DNA of 64,000 nucleotides from contig NZ_SBHZ01000009.1 of NCBI RefSeq assembly GCF_004521985.1, positions 154,642 to 218,641 of the forward strand, read 5' to 3'. The position numbers and the translations under genes are program-made. This DNA comes from Ectopseudomonas khazarica. Lineage in GTDB: Bacteria > Pseudomonadota > Gammaproteobacteria > Pseudomonadales > Pseudomonadaceae. Positions 61,937 to 64,000 of the stretch are shown in pieces (within the stretch, counting starts at the first letter, position 1; every line of letters starts with the position of its first letter). The notes beneath the pieces are model-generated. The model was given only the letters and a program-made list of their open reading frames with translations, was not told the origin of the DNA and did no database searches.

Positions 61937-62242
61937 ATGAACCTGCCCGAACTCACCGCCCGCATGCACGCCATTCGCGATCACAACGACTGGCGTCGCT
62001 ACCAGAGCCCGAAGAACCTGGCCATGGCCGCCAGCGTGGAAATGGCCGAACTGGTGGAGATCTTCCAATGGCTGAGCGAAGAACAGTCGCGCCAGCTGCC
62101 CCCTGAACAGCTCGCCCACGCGGGGCAGGAAGTGGCCGACGTGGTCCTCTATCTCCTGCAGCTGTGCAGCGAGCTGGGCCTCGACATGAATCAGGCGGTG
62201 CTCGACAAGCTCGCCGACAACGAACGGCGCTTCCTCAAATGA
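61937..62242 (+). CDS. MazG-like nucleotide pyrophosphohydrolase
   Basis: A 101-residue all-alpha NTP pyrophosphatase of the MazG-like/RS21-C6 (dCTPase) type. The metal-binding pattern ExxE...ExxD is present in ASVEMAELVEIFQWLSEE and GQEVADVVLYLLQLCSELG. It probably removes non-canonical dNTPs. The ATG at 61937 has AAAGGAG upstream. Its stop overlaps the cmoM start (ATGA), so the two are translated together. Confidence 0.87.
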   Translation: MNLPELTARMHAIRDHNDWRRYQSPKNLAMAASVEMAELVEIFQWLSEEQSRQLPPEQLAHAGQEVADVVLYLLQLCSELGLDMNQAVLDKLADNERRFLK

Positions 62243-62988
62243 GCGACCGCCACTTCGATGAACTCGCCACCCGCTTCGCCGAGAAGATCTACGGCGGCGC
62301 CAAGGGTGCGATCCGCCTGGCCGTGCTCCAGGCCGACCTGGCCGAAGCCTTGCCGGAGCGCAAGCTGCGCGTGCTCGACGTTGGCGCCGGGCTCGGCCAC
62401 ATGAGCCTGTGGCTGGCCCAGCGCGGCCATGACGTCACCCTCGCCGAACCTGCCGAGCCGATGCTCATCGGCGCGCGCCAGCGCTTCGCCGAGGCAGGAC
62501 AGAGCGCCACCTTCATCCAGGCCCCCTGGCAGGAACTGCTCGGCCAGCTGCAGCAGCCCTACGACCTGGTGCTGTGCCATGCCGTACTGGAGTGGCTGGC
62601 CGAACCGGCCGCCATCCTGCCGGTACTGCACCAGCTGACCGAGAAGAACGGCTGGCTGTCGCTGGCCTTCTACAACAAGGATGCGCTGATCTACCGCAAC
62701 CTGCTCAAGGGGCACTTCCGCAAGCTGCGCAAGGAGCGCTTCGCCGGTGAAGGCCAGAGCCTGACCCCGCAACGCCCTGTCGACCCGCGCGAACTGGCCA
62801 CGCAACTCGAGCAGCACTGGCAGGTCGAAAGCCGTAGCGGCGTGCGCGTGTTCCACGACTACATGCCGCAGGAGTTCCAGGCCAAGGCCGAGTTGGTCGA
62901 CCTGCTGGAAATGGAGCTGGCGCACCGTCACCACCCCACCTTCGCCGGCCTGGGCCGCTACCTGCACTGGATCTGCCGACCGCGCTGA
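62239..62988 (+). CDS. cmoM: tRNA 5-carboxymethoxyuridine methyltransferase
   Basis: A 249-residue class I methyltransferase of the CmoM/SmtA group. The N-terminus SDRHFDELATRFAEKIYGGA KG matches the family start. Motif I is LRVLDVGAGLGHMSLWLA, with LCHAVLEWLAEPAAILPVL, LAFYNKDALIYRNLLKG and a closing GVRVFHDYM. It makes the methyl ester mcmo5U at the wobble position of tRNA. It overlaps the MazG-like gene by 4 bases. Confidence 0.9.
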   Translation: MSDRHFDELATRFAEKIYGGAKGAIRLAVLQADLAEALPERKLRVLDVGAGLGHMSLWLAQRGHDVTLAEPAEPMLIGARQRFAEAGQSATFIQAPWQELLGQLQQPYDLVLCHAVLEWLAEPAAILPVLHQLTEKNGWLSLAFYNKDALIYRNLLKGHFRKLRKERFAGEGQSLTPQRPVDPRELATQLEQHWQVESRSGVRVFHDYMPQEFQAKAELVDLLEMELAHRHHPTFAGLGRYLHWICRPR

Positions 62989-63064
62989 GCACGTTGGACG
63001 AAGCAGGCCGGGCGGCGTAGCCTGAACCTCATCGGAGATGCCGCGCGCGACCACGGAGACGACC

Positions 63065-63646
63065 ATGCGCACCGCCATAGCCTTACTCGTCCTGCCCCTG
63101 CTGGCGGCCTGCCAGAGCCCGAATCCGTACCAGGCCGAATCACTGCCGATGCCGCCGGCGCCCCCAGGTGCGGCCAGCACCTTCGACCACAGCGCCTATC
63201 CGGCGGCCCAGCGCGACTACGGCCGCTACCGCAGCTGGAGCTGGCTCGACGGCCGCGCGCCGGGCGGCGAGCAACTGGCCGAAAGCGTCAGCGCCGGCCT
63301 CGACCAGTACGGTCTGCGCCCCGCCCTGCAGGGCCCCGGCGATCTGCTGGTGCACGCCCGCATCAGCCAGGAAACCCGCCAGCGCCAGTACTACGACGAT
63401 GTCGGTGGCTACTACGGTGCCGGCAGCCGCTGGGATCGCCACTACGGCGCCTGGGGCAGCGTGCCCATCGTGCGCACCTACGAACAGAAAGTCGCCGTGG
63501 TACGCATCGAACTGATCGACCCGCGTGACCGCCAGGTGGTCTGGTCCGGCAGCGGCGAAGCCATCGCCGGCAAGGACCAGAGCGCCCAGGCCGAGGCCAT
63601 GCGCGTAGCCATCCGGGCCGCGCTGGACGGCTACCCTCCCTATTGA
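63065..63646 (+). CDS. DUF4136 lipoprotein
   Basis: A 193-residue lipoprotein with lipobox LLAAC (Cys16). The mature part has [17 protein letters not shown], the DUF4136 start, and [27 protein letters not shown] precedes the ATG at 63065. The signal motif places it in the periplasm, anchored to a membrane; Gln after the Cys favours the outer membrane. Function unknown. A second DUF4136 gene follows after 21 bases. Confidence 0.85.
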   Translation: MRTAIALLVLPLLAACQSPNPYQAESLPMPPAPPGAASTFDHSAYPAAQRDYGRYRSWSWLDGRAPGGEQLAESVSAGLDQYGLRPALQGPGDLLVHARISQETRQRQYYDDVGGYYGAGSRWDRHYGAWGSVPIVRTYEQKVAVVRIELIDPRDRQVVWSGSGEAIAGKDQSAQAEAMRVAIRAALDGYPPY

Positions 63647-63667
63647 TCGAACGCACTGGAGCTCATC

Positions 63668-64000
63668 ATGCGCGCCCTGCCCTACCTGCTTCTCACCCTG
63701 CTGCTGAGCGGCTGCGCCAGCGTCAGCCTGGAGCACGACTTCGACCCCGGCCGCGACTTCTCCGCCTATCGCAGCTGGAGCTGGAAGGACGCCAAACTGC
63801 TCTACCAACCCGATGACGCGCGCCTCAAGAGCGACATCACCGAGGCCCGCATCAGCCAGGCCGTCGCCGACCAGCTCGAGCAGCGAGGCCTGCGCCAGGC
63901 CAGCGCCGGCCAGGGCGACCTGAAGGTACAGAGCGTACTGATCGTCGACGAACGCCAGGACCAGATCACCACCCAGTACGGGGGCGGCTGGGGCGGGTAC
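63668..64000 (+). CDS. DUF4136 lipoprotein, cut by the window end
   Basis: The first 111 residues of a second DUF4136 lipoprotein. The lipobox is LLSGC (Cys16), followed by SVSLEHDFDPGRDFSAYRSW. It shares the YRSWSW core with its upstream neighbour, so the two are tandem paralogues and probably one operon. The C-terminus lies beyond base 64000. Confidence 0.85.
   Translation, partial: MRALPYLLLTLLLSGCASVSLEHDFDPGRDFSAYRSWSWKDAKLLYQPDDARLKSDITEARISQAVADQLEQRGLRQASAGQGDLKVQSVLIVDERQDQITTQYGGGWGGY

Noticed and set aside
1..64000. CRISPR arrays, prophage or intact insertion sequences
   Set aside because: No regularly spaced repeat series, phage structural genes or transposase genes were seen. 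Only an HTH remnant and REP-like repeats were found.

Overview
The window is chromosomal DNA from a Pseudomonas (broad sense), most likely from the P. aeruginosa / P. mendocina side of the genus. The reasons are the high-GC coding background (about 65% in a hand-counted stretch), the conserved run nadC - pilA - pilBCD - coaE - yacG - ndh - tRNA cluster, the run morA - glyA - ... - mapZ - radA, a cyanide-insensitive oxidase (cioAB), and intergenic REP-like repeats beginning GTAGCCCG. These synteny statements come from memory of Pseudomonas genomes; no search was run.

Layout. 0.1-3.7 kb: a DUF1631 protein (-) and nadC (+). 3.9-14.8 kb: an accessory glycan island. A rightward operon holds wbpA, a divergent UDP-GlcNAc 2-epimerase-like enzyme, two methyltransferases and two GT4 glycosyltransferases. 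It converges on leftward genes for a Wzx-like flippase, a GtrB/DPM1-like polyprenyl-phosphate glycosyltransferase and a TMTC-like GT-C membrane glycosyltransferase with a TPR tail. The last two lie directly downstream of pilA, behind an intrinsic terminator. The AT-rich epimerase (38-40% GC in sampled lines) indicates transfer. 14.8-19.4 kb: pilA, divergent from pilB-pilC-pilD. 19.6-24.3 kb: coaE, yacG, small conserved genes, DUF1780, a MOSC protein, DUF3094 and ndh. 24.5-24.8 kb: tRNA-Asn, tRNA-Pro and tRNA-Lys on the minus strand.

25-38 kb is rich in cyclic-di-GMP functions: a second DUF1631 protein with a PilZ partner, ettA, morA (PAS-GGDEF-EAL), glyA, a DUF3015 protein, mapZ (PilZ), a 48-aa small ORF near an ANR-type palindrome, and radA. 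38-45 kb: an acetyltransferase, two DUF465 proteins, a CNNM/CorC-type transporter, fpr, rlmG and a TldE/TldD-like metalloprotease pair. 45-49.5 kb: a TonB receptor, FecR-like anti-sigma and FecI-like sigma under a perfect Fur palindrome. 49.5-52.3 kb: cioAB plus a DUF2474 small protein with an upstream ANR box. 52.4-56.5 kb: a LysR regulator divergent from a YdiJ-type D-2-hydroxyacid dehydrogenase. 56.7-61.7 kb: thiolase, high-molecular-weight FabG, AraC regulator and MaoC hydratase. 61.9-64 kb: a MazG-like pyrophosphohydrolase, cmoM and two DUF4136 lipoproteins, the second cut by the window end.

The most interesting part is the island welded to the pilin locus. Gene order suggests a pilin-glycosylation system in which the TMTC-like/TPR enzyme and its GtrB-like donor synthase take the place of a TfpO/TfpW-type enzyme. 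No CRISPR array, prophage or intact insertion sequence was seen.
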